A stretch of DNA of 37,167 nucleotides from Chara braunii (lineage: Eukaryota > Streptophyta > Charophyceae > Charales > Characeae), in contig BFEA01000053.1 in NCBI GenBank assembly GCA_003427395.1, positions 133,530 to 170,696 of the forward strand, in the 5' to 3' direction. A model generated the notes under the pieces. It did no database searches and was not told the origin of the DNA. It worked only from the letters and a program-made list of their open reading frames with translations. This document shows, in pieces, positions 19,905 to 30,491 of this stretch (position 1 is its first letter; each line of letters begins with the position of its first letter). Made by a program: the position numbers and the translations under genes.

Positions 19905-20741
19905 ATGACTAAAAGGAGAAACGTGAAATCGTGTTGGATGCAACAGCTAGGGACCTGGAGCGGGAAGCGACACGACCTGGCCAGGTGAAGGACGCTCTGG
20001 GAGGTTTGGCCCCGCGGAATTCAGCCGCCTCGGATCTCGGAAGGAAGGGTGGAAGTTACCATGCCAACCAGAGGTGGGGTGCACAACCCGGTGATGGATT
20101 GGGTGGGAGTAGAGCTAGTAGAGGATACAGTGTACCTGGTGGTGGAACTAGAATGGCGCGCAAGGGGGGAATTCGAGGGAGTGAGTCTGGATCTGCTAGG
20201 GCGCGTGCACGCGACGGGGTCCCTGTACCTATCCGAAGAGGGGTGGCGGACCTTCGGGGTGGCCTTGGCCGCCGGCGACGACCCCGTGCGGATGTTCGAC
20301 GGGGCGTGGCAAGTAACCTGGAGGGAAGGGTTCGCGTTCGCAGATCCGAAACGGAACAATGCGACGACAACCGTTCGAGTGCTCGAAGTGGGGGCCTGCA
20401 TCTTGCCCCATGAAAGCGTATGTATGAGTTTGTCGCCCTTCCTACTCGGCCGCTTGGGAGGACCGGAGCGTGTTGAGCAGGCGGTAGCAGCCTTGAGTAG
20501 GCTAAACTTTAGCGACATGACGGTGTGTGAAAAGTATTACCGAGCCTTCTTAGAGCTGGACCCTTTTGAAGGAGACCAGGACTATGAGGTGTTGAGAATC
20601 CTGCATGTTGTCATAGCGACCAGGCCAGGAGTGCCCACGATAGCTGAGGAAGTTTTGTGGGAGGTGGTTAGGCGCGAGATAGGTTGCGGCTTGGCCTATG
20701 TGGACGATATCTACTGACTATTCGAGGAGGTGGCCGAATAG
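19905..20741 (+). pseudogene. C3: third tandem paralogue
   Basis: ATG 19905 (MTKRRNVKSC) is in frame with the main body; one TGA at 19986-19988 interrupts, after which the frame is open to TGA 20715-20717 (about 240 codons). Family motifs: VEVTMPTRGG, GSLYLSEE, ALAAGDDPV, FLLGRLGG, KYYRAFLELDPFEGDQ. After TGA 20715 the frame continues seven codons (LFEEVAE) to TAG 20739-20741, matching the LFE ends of C2 and C4, so the TGA is probably a mutation. GC content is higher than in its neighbours. Confidence 0.65.
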
Positions 20742-20881
20742 GGGCGCAGGGAAGGAGGAAGGGAACATAGGGGAGATTGGTAGGAAACTAAAACGTAGCT
20801 GTGATAACAGGGGGGAGGATATAGGGAAAATAAAAAGAGAGATTTTTTTCTTATTTTTCTATGTGGGAAACTTGCAGGGCA

Positions 20882-21659
20882 ATGGCAAGGAGACGCGTCT
20901 GTACGGCGCAGCGACCCACGCACCCACGGTCGTCCTTGGAAATCGGCAACGGATGGGAAGTGTCGCTCCCGACGAGCTACGAGGTCCGGGGAATAGATGT
21001 GGAATGGTGAGCTGTGATCTTGGGGCAAAACCAGACCTTCATGTTGGTGGAATGTCTGTGGAGTGAGATGAGATTTAATAGGGGGCCAGGGGACGATCTG
21101 TATACCGACCTCAGGGTGACCGGGACTCTGTACCTCCCTGAGACCGGGTGACAGATGTTGGGAACGGAATTGGCCCTGGGGCATGGGTTGTTACCGATTT
21201 TTGGGGAGCGGTCAGGGCACTAAACCGGATAGGGCACGAAGTTAGGTGGAGAAGAAACGTGGGCTGCGGGTAGAAGTAGGGGGATGGCGAGAGTTCAGGG
21301 CCCTGACATCCGGCCTGCGCTGCCGGGTGCCCTGGTTCATGATAGACTTGATATTCGGAAGTCTCTCTCGGGCAAGGGAGTTGGTGAGTTCTACCGTAGT
21401 CTGGAACCACCACTTTCAGCCGCAAACAACAGGGATGTTTTACGACGTAGCAGTGAGGTACGGGCCGTTTTGGGAAAACCGGGCGCGTGAACTACTTGAG
21501 CTCATTGAGATTTTAATATTTGGAGCGCCTCGCCTATCCTTCGAGGAATATGAGCCAATAATCATTAGGGAAATTGAGATGGGGGAGAACTACCTTGCGG
21601 GAGTGGCGAGGTTGTTCGAAGAGTCAGACAAAGAGGGTGGGTCTGAGGAGCCGGTGTGA
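20882..21659 (+). pseudogene. C4: fourth tandem paralogue
   Basis: ATG 20882 (MARRRVCTAQR) lies five bases after a pyrimidine-rich tract ending TTGCAG. The first half keeps WEVSLPTSYEV, FMLVECLW, GTLYLPE and ELALGHG, with several stops. The second half is open from 21246: RVPWFMIDLIFG, FYDVAVRYGPFWENRAREL, ENYLAGVARLFEESDKE. Comparison with C1 places the same motifs at the same distances. It overlaps the following basic frame by a few bases in a different frame. Confidence 0.65.
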
Positions 21660-21961
21660 GCAAAACGTCGGGGAAGGCAGCAGGGATAAGGTCTTTCAAA
21701 AGGAACGGCGGAGATAAGGCTAATGAGCCGGCAAAAAGGCAGCGGTCAGAGTTCTTTCTCGACCAGGGGTTTGGTAGGAAGGATGAGGATGGACGCGACG
21801 ACCAAAAGGGCAAAGAAAATGTTGGGGGCGAACAAAAGAAGAAGGAGGGCCGGCCACAGGGATGGGAAAACCTACCCACCTTGAGGGCGCCGTCCTCGAA
21901 ACAGGGGAGAGGCAGACCGAGAACACCAGCCATGGCCATTAGAGTCTGTATGAAGGAATAA
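21656..21961 (+). pseudogene. basic, disordered tail ORF after C4
   Basis: A 101-codon frame, shifted from C4, rich in Lys, Arg, Glu, Gly and Pro with an NLS-like EPAKRQRSEF. It lacks a good ATG and is probably the C-terminal extension of C4 reached by a frameshift, ending 14 bases before a strong 5' splice-site match. Confidence 0.4.
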
Positions 21962-21974
21962 GTGGAGTTTCATA

Positions 21975-22122
21975 GTAAGTAGGAAAACCATTAAAATGAT
22001 ATCGTAAAAAGAAAAGGGGGAGATTGTGGGTGAGAAAGAATCTGGCGGTTAAGAGAACCCTGAAGGCTGAGACCTACTTGTCATGTCGATTTTTTTTTTT
22101 TTTTTTTTTTTTCCATATACAG
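21975..22122 (+). other. candidate 148-bp GT-AG intron upstream of gag
   Basis: The 5' side reads CATA|GTAAGTAGG at 21975, a near-consensus donor. The 3' side has 23 T (22090-22112), then CCATATACAG|GG with AG at 22121-22122, a near-ideal plant acceptor. The gag ATG is 18 bases further on. Splicing here would place gag downstream of a leader or of the C-ORF region. Inference from sequence only. Confidence 0.45.
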
Positions 22123-22140
22123 GGCTAGAGAGAGGAAGAA

Positions 22141-23739
22141 ATGGCAACGGGTGAGGGTGCCGAAAATCAGTAGGATGACGAGAACCGGGGTGTAGACGAA
22201 GAGGTAGAGCGAGAAGAGGATGCCTTAGGGGACCGGGAGTCAGCAAAGTCGTCAAGGGCTAGAGAAGGGAGTAAGGAAATCGTCCTCGGTAGAAGCTCGG
22301 GGAAGGGCGGAGGAAGCAAGCGAGGAACCCTGGAAACTAAGGAGGTTAGAGACAAAGGCATCCCAACACGCCAGCACGTGGAAGGCGCAGAACATAAGAA
22401 GGTAAGACTGACAGATACGCGGAAGAGGCTGGCAGAAATAGAAAGGAGGACGATATAATTGAGGGCAAAATTACTGGAAGAAACAATGAACGAGAGCGAG
22501 AGGAACTCGACTGACGGAAGGATACGAGAGGAAGAGGAGGCAAGTCAAAGGAAAGTGGGCCAGGACGCGGACATACAGCAGAGGAAGGATCGGGTCAAGG
22601 ATCCCAGGGGGACCCCAACGAGGAAAGAGAAGGAAAAAGTGGAGTCTCCCGGAAGGGACGTAGAGAGACCTACCAACCCACCTCTCTTGGATAGTGGCGC
22701 GAGCCGACCTTCGGCATCCCCAACAATCGCTAGGGGGTGCGAGGGACTCTGGAGTCTGAGGGAGAGAGTACTGGGGTGGTTTGATCCGGAAGGGACTGGG
22801 AAGGCGAGAGGAAAACCAGATACGAGCAAGGAAAATTTGGGGGCCGGATCGGCGACGGGGGCAGGAATGGTCGAAGGAAGGCTTAGGAAGGTCGTGTCAT
22901 CTCTCACTCGCGCGTTAAGCAAAAATCAGGGATACTTGGTCGACGCCAAAAAGAAACTGATTTTTGACGGAGCAAATATCACTAAGTTCCTGATAGATTA
23001 TGAGAACCTGGCGGCACTCCTGAGGTGGAGCGAGGAAAAAAAGATGGAGCACTTAGGGCAACACGTGTCATTGAGCCTACTGAGGGACATAATGGTGATT
23101 GTCGCCACAAGTGGGTCATGGAAGGAGGCCCGGGATGTGATGATAAGGAAGTACCTGGCGGTTAGAAAATGGCCACGGAAGCGGAATTGGCCGCGGTACA
23201 GAGAAAGGACTTCGCAACGTACAATAACTTTCTAAGAGAGTTTACTCTCGTAGCGCTGCTCATCCCTGGGGTGACCGACTGTATAATGAGTAAGTACTTC
23301 CTAAGGCAGTTCACAGAGTTCGATAAGGATAAAATCTTGTCAGCCTACCAACAAACCGCGAAGTTCCTAAACACGAGAGATGTTGACTTCAGTACGATAA
23401 CAGATATTGCGGAAAAGATGGTCGTGACCGACTCGCTGACCCTGCTAAAATAAGGGGAGGTTATAGATCTGACCGGCAAGAGAGGTGATAAGGTAAAGAG
23501 ACGGATCGAAAGTCTGCTTGAGCGCATCCATGGGGTTGACGGGAAAATCGAGAGGGTGGAGAACGCCCTCATGGTGATGCAAGCCCAGGTTTCGCAGAGT
23601 CAGGCCGTGCGACCCCCCCCTGCCGCCTCAGGAAGCAATCGCGCCCGCAGGTATAGCTAACCATGGAAACAACCGAAGGGACCCGACCAATGAGCAGTGC
23701 AAGTATTGCACAATGATTAGACACTTCGTACGAATGTGT
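22141..23739 (+). pseudogene. gag: Gag of element 2
   Basis: Gag packages the element RNA into particles. ATG 22141 opens a highly charged N-terminal region; TAG lies at 22171-22173 and TAA at 22456-22458, with the frame continuing to 23235. A capsid-like helical domain begins near 22950 (KKLIFDGANITKFLIDYENLAALL) and shifts frame near 23170-23235 into ATEAELAAVQ.. and FLREFTLVALLIPGV up to TAA 23451-23453. A coiled-coil-like stretch follows (RRIESLLERIHGVDGKIERV). A second frame change leads to the zinc knuckle at 23698-23739, a perfect C-x2-C-x4-H-x4-C. Two or more frameshifts and three stops make it non-functional. Confidence 0.75.
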
Positions 23740-24288
23740 CAAAGACTCAACCACGATATCATGCTTAAACGGTGTTCCAGGACCTTGCGCGGGGAAATTT
23801 TAGGACCCCGGGGGGAAAGGAGAAATTGGAATTCGCCAGGAGGAATGCGTTGGGCCGTGATCGCATTCAACAACCTAGACGCCACCGTAGTAGAAGCTGA
23901 GCCCGTGGCGGAACTCACTTGGGGGCAGGCACAGGGACGAGGGCCCCAGGCCAACTTTATCATGGAAAGCGATGGACGGGACACGGTCAAAGTGACCATT
24001 AGGCAACGGACCGCCGCAAAGAAGGTCGTGCAGGATGCGGTCATGGAGGATGTGCAGGAAGGACCGAGTATATCACCAGGAGTAGCAGAGTCGGATCAGG
24101 ACGGAGTCTATGGGAAACCTAGGGATGAGACCCCCATCGACAAGGCAACAATGGTGAAAAAGAAGTTTCGATACCAGATACTTATCCTCGCCACGCCAGA
24201 AATCGATGACACCCTTAGTAAACTGCTAGGGACCATGGTGTCGGTATCGTTCCAGACGATGTTGCAGGCTATAGCCCTAGACTTCTGA
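23713..24288 (+). pseudogene. Gag-Pol linker after the knuckle
   Basis: A 191-codon frame continuous with the zinc knuckle, then a Gly/Pro and acidic region, then KKKFRYQILILATPEIDDTLSKLLGTMV. A frameshift near 24275 separates it from the protease frame, where RLLKGLRHLLTRQRVEVEEE continues the sequence. It likely belongs to the polyprotein; no catalytic domain is visible. Confidence 0.6.
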
Positions 24289-24302
24289 AGGGACTCAGGC
24301 AC

Positions 24303-25142
24303 TTGTTAACAAGGCAAAGGGTCGAAGTAGAGGAGGAACCGGGGCACTGGGAAGAAGAGAACCAAGAAGAAGCATCGCAAGAAGTCGCAAACTTTCATAG
24401 GGTCCCCGGCGACCTAGATGACTTGGAGAAAGTTTTTGCGGATATCCGGCTGAGCCTGCCAGATCGGGAGGGAGGCGAAGTCATGAGGGCCCCTCCCGGT
24501 ACGAAGTTAAGCTTTCACGCATTACTGGTAGGCAAGCTGCGGGTTCAGATCGGTTGCTACCATACGGATGCGTTAGTAGACGGCAGGGCTGAGATCACGC
24601 TCATACGAAAAGATTTTGCGACGATTGTCGGGTGCCCGATAAACAGAGAAACCACTGGAAGTGTCCGAGGAGCCAGCGGGGAAATCCCCTTCTTCGGGTA
24701 TGTCACCAAATGCGCAGTCAAAGTCGGGGTCAAGGAGTCTATATGGTCGTTCCAACGGATGACCGTCATGGACGAAATGGACCATGACATAATCCTCGGA
24801 AGACCGTGATGTGCAAATGTAGAAATGATAGGGATGCATCTCCATGACGGCGCATACATGGTAGACATAGAGGACCCAGTAACGGGACACGGCGAGTTGC
24901 TCTGGCTCATTGGAACTGGGGGAGACACGCCAAAGGGAAAATTGGCAACTTGGTCGCCCTCCTTCGAGGAGAGTGCTAGGAAGGGGGCCTTCACGAGCAT
25001 GGAAGGAATGAGGGAGAGGGTGGAGATAATGATAGAAGAGGCGTTCAACAAGAAGGAGTTGGTCAATATGGGGCTCCCACAGAAAAAGCGGAGGCCAGAT
25101 GAAGATGTCCTAGGACTCATGGTATTGGAAAAGGAAACATAA
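24303..25142 (+). pseudogene. retropepsin-like protease and linker of element 2
   Basis: The aspartic protease would cleave the polyprotein. The flap-side strand LRVQIGCYHTDALVDGRAEITLI holds the active Asp (residue 93 of this frame), but the family D-[ST/G]-G triad reads D-G-R, with Arg at 24585-24587. The usual C-terminal strand HDIILGRP is present and is followed by TGA 24807-24809 where the family normally has Trp. The same frame then continues through a linker (CANVEMIGMHLHDG to VLEKET) to TAA 25140-25142. The protease is inactive by both changes. Confidence 0.7.
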
Positions 25143-25202
25143 GTGGAACTGTGAGCGGGTCTGCCAAAGCGCAAAGAGGCCCGAGGCGAAGGCACCAGGA
25201 TA

Positions 25203-27116
25203 ATGCTAGAGATTCCAGAAGGAGGCGTTCGCAAATATAAACCTGTAGGAAAAAAGGCAAAGCCAATCTCGATCTTATTGGAAATGACTAAGGAGGAGGC
25301 CATGGAGAAGGAGGAAAAAGTCCTTCGGGTAATCAAGGAAAGAAGGGCAGCCGGGGGGCATAGGATACCGGACGAAGTAGCTCAGACCATGAAGATAGGT
25401 GTGGAGGGGTTCCTAACGGAACAAGAGGCACGGGTAATCAAGGAGGCATGCCAAGAGCTCCACTTAACTTTCGCCTTTAATGACCACCAGAAGGGGCGGT
25501 TAGATGCAAAGTTGATTCTGCCAGTCAGAATCCACATGGTTGAGCATGAGTGCTGGAATGACAAAGGGTCCGCCTATGACTTCGGAATCATGGGGGAGGT
25601 AACAAAGCTTCTCAGGGTAAAGATTGACACTTTTGTGGCGGAGCCTACCGCTTCGCCATACGCCAACAAGTGGTTCGTATTTCGAAAGCCCAACAAGTCC
25701 CTAAGGTGGATCCAGGATTTGCAGAAGCTAAATGCTATCACCATCCGAGACGCAGGGTTACTACCCCAGGCGGATCTCCTGGCTGAATCCCATGCCGGAC
25801 GAAGCATTTACTCGTTGATAGATCTGTACTCGGGGTATGATCAGCTTCCGCTGGATGTCCGAGATAGACCCTACACGGCTATGCATACGCCGGTAGGGCA
25901 GTTGCAAATGCAGGCGCCCATGGGTTTTACCAACGCAGTAGCAGAAGCGCAAAGGAGGATGTTTGCGGTCGCAGGGGATATGTTTCCTGCGAAATGCGAG
26001 CCCTATATCGATGACAATCCTGTAAAAGGGGCACGTGAAAAGGATGAGACGGAGGTTCAGCCGGGAATGAGAAAGTTTGTGTGGGACCACCTATAGGATA
26101 TCAAAGAGCTGCTCTCAAGGTTCATAGAGTATAACATCACTGCCAGTGGTCCAAATAGTATCCTGGCAATCCCGAAAGTCACCATTTTGGGGTTCCGTTG
26201 TGGGGCTTACGGAAGGAAGTCGGACCCGACTAAGACTGACAAAATTGCTCAGTGGCTTACGCCCCTCCGAACCACAACGGAAGTGAGGGCCTTCTTGGGC
26301 GTCGTAGGCTTCTGGAGAATCTTCATAAAAGGCTTTGCAAAGATAGCAGAACCTATTTGGGCCATGATCCGCGAGGAAGGAACGCTTGACTGGACCGAGG
26401 ACCGGGAGGCGGCTGTCCAAACCTTGAAAAAGATACTGACATCCGAAGAGGTTACTGTTGCCGCCCCGTGCTTCAATGATGAAATAGGACGCCGCTTCGT
26501 GCTTGAAACTGATGGGGGACCACTAGCAGTGGGTGGGGTGTTGATTCAGAAAGGCAAGGATGAGAGAGAGCGTCCCATTAGATTCGAGAGTAGAACGCTC
26601 AACTCAGTCGAGCGTCATTATTCTCAGTTCAAGAAGGAGGTGCTTGCGATACTCTACTGCCTCAAGACCTTTCAGGCATATCTCTTTGGGAGAAGGTTCA
26701 TCTTGAGGATAGATCCGACCAATCCCGCGGGAGCCTTAAAGAACTATAGGCCTATCGATCCCACCGTGGGGAGATGGGTAGGGTTCATTTGGCAATTTAA
26801 CTACGAGATTGAGCGCATAGCCGGTCTTAGGAATCGAGCAGACGGCCTGAGCAGGGTGAGCCCTACGCCGGAGGGACTAGAAGAAGCAGAGCCGATCGAT
26901 GCATTCCTCGATCACGAGGGAGGGACTCTGGTGGTGGATAATGAGATGGCTGGGACCGCCTGCACGACCGGAGAATTGTTGATCAAAGCGTTAGAGAAAG
27001 TGCCTTCCGCGGTGGTAGCAGAACTCAGAGAAGGGGTGGTCACCAGGTTGGACGAAAGGAAGAAAGGGACGCTTGGGGTAGTCCTGTGGGGCCTCGGGAG
27101 GAACAAATGCCCTTAG
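25203..27116 (+). pseudogene. reverse transcriptase and RNase H of element 2
   Basis: Copies the element RNA to DNA. In the 297-codon frame from 25203, motif A Asp207 lies in SLIDLYSGYDQ, the palm sequence QAPMGFTNAVAEAQ is at 237-250 and the catalytic YIDD box is at 268-271. TAG at 26094-26096 interrupts the frame; it continues in the same frame with FLGVVGFWRIFIKGFAK and RNase H with Asp, Glu, Asp, Asp (residues 109, 151, 176 and 219 counted from 26187). Catalytic residues are intact, so decay is recent or mild apart from the stop. The ATG at 25203 is merely the first after two stops (25140, 25152); the true protein is a polyprotein. Confidence 0.9.
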
Positions 27117-27391
27117 CTATAGAAGGCGGATGGAAAAAGGTCATGAGTGTGAGGGAGGCGTGGGACCAAGAAAGGCAACGGTACGAAGTTAGCCAAATGT
27201 GCAAGAAGCCAGCGGGTTTCCGGGAGGAGGAGGAGTTCTTTCTCATCAAGTCATACGATGACATTTTTAGAGAAATCGGCCTGCTGCTGGTAGGAAACAA
27301 GGACGCCCAAGAGGTCAGCCCTAAAGCTAGGGAAGAGGCGGGCAAGTATGTGCTAAAGAGGAGGCACCTGTTCCGAGGGAGGAAGGCCTGA
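27086..27391 (+). pseudogene. connector between RNase H and integrase, frameshifted
   Basis: A 101-codon frame overlapping the RNase H end: WKKVMSVREAWDQERQRYEVSQ, then acidic EEEEFFLIKSYDD and VLKRRHLFRGRKA. It occupies the position of the usual RNase H to integrase tether but is in a different frame from both, implying frameshifts near 27100 and 27395. No domain recognised. Confidence 0.5.
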
Positions 27392-27402
27392 CCCCTAGAA
27401 GA

Positions 27403-28767
27403 GTGGTGTGCGGGAGATCTAGGCAAGTGGACATAGTACAAGCAATGCATGATGGGTTGGCCGGTGGGCATCGCTCCTCAAAAGGGACCTTGGCCAAAAT
27501 AACACCTCTCTGCTACTGGCCAGGAATGAGATCCATGGTTGCCACATACTGTCAGACCTGCCGAATCTGCCAGGAACGAAGTACGGCCCGGGTCTTGGAG
27601 CCGCTTAGGCCTACGCGAGTGCTGGGGCCAGGGCATATGGTGTACCTCGATCCAGCAGTTATGCCTGTGTCTACCAAAGGGTACAAGTATATACTCGATG
27701 CCAGAGACAACCTTAGTGGGTTTGTGGAAGCAGTGACGCTGAAGAAGAAAACCGGGATGGTCGTGGCCGACTGAGTCGAGGATTTTTACTTAAGGCACCC
27801 GTTCATCAGAAGATTCATAGCTGATAACGGGACTGAGTTCGTGAGTCAAGACGTCCTGAACACCTGCAAGAGATTAGGGGTACCCCTTAAATTGATCGAG
27901 CCATATCACCCGGAGGCCGACGCGCCGGTAGAGAGAGCGCATCAGACGCTCAAAAACACGATCTCAAAGCTGGCGGCGGACGATCTTAGAAATTGGCTTA
28001 AGTATCTCAGGCAAGCTGTGTTCGCGGAGAATGTGACTCTTAAAAGAACCACAGGATGTATCCCGACGGAATTATGGTATGGAAGGGAAATCGACTTTCT
28101 GGTAGAAGCCCTAGTACCAACTTGGAACAAGTTGGAGGAGGACCCTCGCCTAACTACGGAACAATTGATCGAGACTAGGTGCGAGCAGGCGGCAAAAAAT
28201 GAGAAAGCCTTGGAGGAAATTGTGAACAAGGTCTTCGATAGTCGGATGAAGGATAAGACTAGGTGGGACCAATTGAGGAATATCAGGTAGGAGCTGTTAC
28301 AAGTGACGAAAATGGTTTTGGTCAGGAATTCGGCACTAGAAAGCACTTGGTCTGGACAGCTAGGGAGAAGATTCAAGGAGCCCTATCGTATCACTAAGAG
28401 ATTGGGGATAAACACCTTTGAGGTGGAGGACTTGAATGGGACCAGCATAAAAGGGTCGTTCCCTGCGCAGCGACTGGTCAGATTCCTCAGCAGGGATCCG
28501 GTGGAGCAATGGCTGCAAGAAGCTCAGAACAAGGAAGCAAAAGAATACACCGCTCAGTATGGCAACAAGGATTCTACTTATCACATGTGTTTCTCTTTGC
28601 CCTTGTTGTCTTCTTTTTGTTCGTGTGTGTGTGCATGGGAAGGACGTGGGGGTCAGATGGGACACTGTACTATAGTTTTTGTGCGGGCACTGGGGATGGG
28701 TGCCAAGGGATGGACATTGTATCATAAGGATGGGGAGGAGGGGATCTCTGACGGCGAGAGGCCGTGA
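27403..28767 (+). pseudogene. integrase of element 2
   Basis: HHCC zinc module: His16, His23, then Cys53 and Cys56 (residues from 27403). Catalytic Asp83 in VYLDP; second Asp in ADNGTEF at 27823; catalytic Glu in APVERAHQ at 27931, with 35 residues between the last two (D35E). Stops in the same frame at 27772-27774 (TGA) and 28288-28290 (TAG). The C-terminal module follows (MVLVRNSALESTWSGQLGRRF, FKEPYRITKRL) without a chromodomain or PHD finger. The last 60 or so codons, after KEYTAQYGNKD, look like non-coding readthrough. Confidence 0.85.
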
Positions 28768-28919
28768 CTACCCAATGGGATAAACGGGGCTTGGGGGCGC
28801 ATGTGACCGAGACTTCGGATGGGACCACGTGTTTGGGGAACCGGGTGGCCATAAGGATGAGACAGGACTGAACTTAGGGCGGACTCCACAATAGGGGTGC
28901 ATTGGGGTCTTTCCTTTTC

Positions 28920-28963
28920 CTCTGTTGACATTGATTACATGCACAGAAGACAGCCCAAGAAAA
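28920..28963 (+). promoter_or_regulatory. splice-acceptor-like sequence before the downstream ORF
   Basis: Pyrimidine tract TCTTTCCTTTTCCTC at about 28911-28925, a possible branch-site region TTGACATTGATTAC, and CAG ending at 28946, 17 bases before the ATG at 28964. Comparable CAGs precede C1 (18115), C2 (19001), C4 (20877) and gag (22122). Confidence 0.4.
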
Positions 28964-29653
28964 ATGGAGTTCAATAACGAGAATGACATCAACCGGGCAA
29001 ACACCGCTTGTGAGGATCCGTGGAGACAGTCGGACAGACCGTAAGATAGACGAAGACCGGTGCTGGTTATTGGGCCACAGCCAAGAGCACCACTAGGGAA
29101 AAAAAAGAGGAAGTTGTCTGCCTGTAAACCCTCGCCTACCAAGGAAGGCGAGGTACTACCCGCCTGGTCAGAAGAGGAGGATGAACAGGGAATGGAGGGG
29201 AAGGGAGAAGAAACTAAGCAAACCAATCATGACGATGAAAGGCAGGAAGGAGAGGACAGTGATCCGAAAGATGACGTTCAGGAAGTCATTGCAATAAGCA
29301 GTGAGGACGAGACGGATGAGATATCAAGGCCAAGGGAGGAAAAACAGTCTCCGGCAAAAAAAACGGATAAAGGAGCCACCAATTCAGAGGAAAACTTTGG
29401 GCCAACGCCCATTCACTGGTTTGAGCAATGGGCAAGTGCGGTTAAGCACGAGTGGATGATTAAAGAACAAAAGTTGATGGTGGTTGGGAGAACACCTACG
29501 CCGTTGGACTTCTTCACTGAAAAGGGTCTGCAGTTGACAAAGGAAAAGAGAGATGAGATTCGGACTTATGGGTTGGGCATGGAGCCACCCTTGAGGGATA
29601 ACAGCGAGAAAAGAGTTAAACGCCAAATGACAGATTCAAGTGCTAGGGATTAA
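28964..29653 (+). pseudogene. acidic downstream ORF of element 2
   Basis: ATG 28964 (MEFNNENDINRANTACEDPW), one in-frame TAA at 29042-29044, then open for about 200 codons to TAA 29651-29653. After a short basic patch (GKKKRKLSACKP) comes a long Glu/Asp/Lys-rich, probably disordered region, then a structured-looking C-terminal part with WFEQWASAVKHEWMIKEQKL and PLDFFTEKGLQLTKEKRDEI. No membrane segment, so not envelope-like. Position and acidity parallel the third ORF of element 1, but I see no sequence identity between them. Family unknown. Confidence 0.5.
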
Positions 29654-30491
29654 GGACGGGTTGGCAAGGGAACGTGATGGCAAGAGTAAAGGGCGACGAG
29701 AGTTGGGATAGTCGGTTGGGTCGTGAAAGGCATGAGATTTGTAGACTAGATGAACTTGACTTTCTTTCTTTTTCATGTGATTCTGCTAAGGAACTTTTGA
29801 AAGGGACCGGTTGGGACAAGTATGCCAAGCCGTGGTATGTAGAGACATCTGTTAGACTGGAACTTGTCAACAGGCACGGGGTGGGATGAGATAAGAGGGA
29901 AAGAGCAACTTTTTGTATGAAGCTACTTTTCGATTTCAATTTTGTAAGGTTGGACGGGAAATCGATTAAGACATGAGCACCGAGTGTTGTTTTCTTTACG
30001 TAAAGTTATTTTTGTTCTCGGGAACCATGAGACTTGTTGTAATGGATGGACATGGGACTTGAAATGGGATCGGTTACAAAAGTTCTCAAAAGTGTATGTT
30101 CACATGTGTGAGGATCAGGTTGTACATTGTCAGAGAGGTTAGGGAACCTACGGGTAGAACGGCATGACAATGCTTTCCCCTAGGAGCCTAATCCAACCGA
30201 GCTTACGCCATGTTGCAAGACATGAAAGTGAAACAAGCAAAGTATGTGAGACACTGGGTCTATGGTTGAACGGTCGGGCGGGCTACCGTAGCCAAAAGTT
30301 GGATGTTCCCGTCTGCACGCTAGATGCTAAGTCAGATGCATGTGAATGAAAAGGATAAGCAAAAAATGTTTGATAAGAAAAACCTGAAGAGAGAGCACGC
30401 TGGAAACCACTGGCCACCACCTAACCCCCCCAATTGATAATCCCATCCGAGCCTCCCAAAGCCCACCCCCTCGGGCATCAGGACTGAAATT
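29654..30491. other. no recognisable gene
   Basis: Short frames only (71 codons at 29674-29889). AT-richer than the coding zone. It may include the 3' LTR of element 2, but I could not match it to any sequence upstream of the element. Confidence 0.45.

Larger units (their letters stand above)
22141..28767 (+). mobile_element. decayed Ty3/gypsy retrotransposon (element 2)
   Basis: Plus-strand order: Gag with CCHC knuckle, protease, reverse transcriptase, RNase H, integrase, which is the Ty3/gypsy order. At least eight in-frame stops and several frameshifts make it defective. It probably extends further: the C1-C4 array lies upstream in the same orientation and an acidic ORF lies downstream (28964-29653). 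LTRs were not found on either side, so its outer limits are unknown; 17804-29653 is a plausible minimum for the whole unit if the C genes belong to it. Confidence 0.8.
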
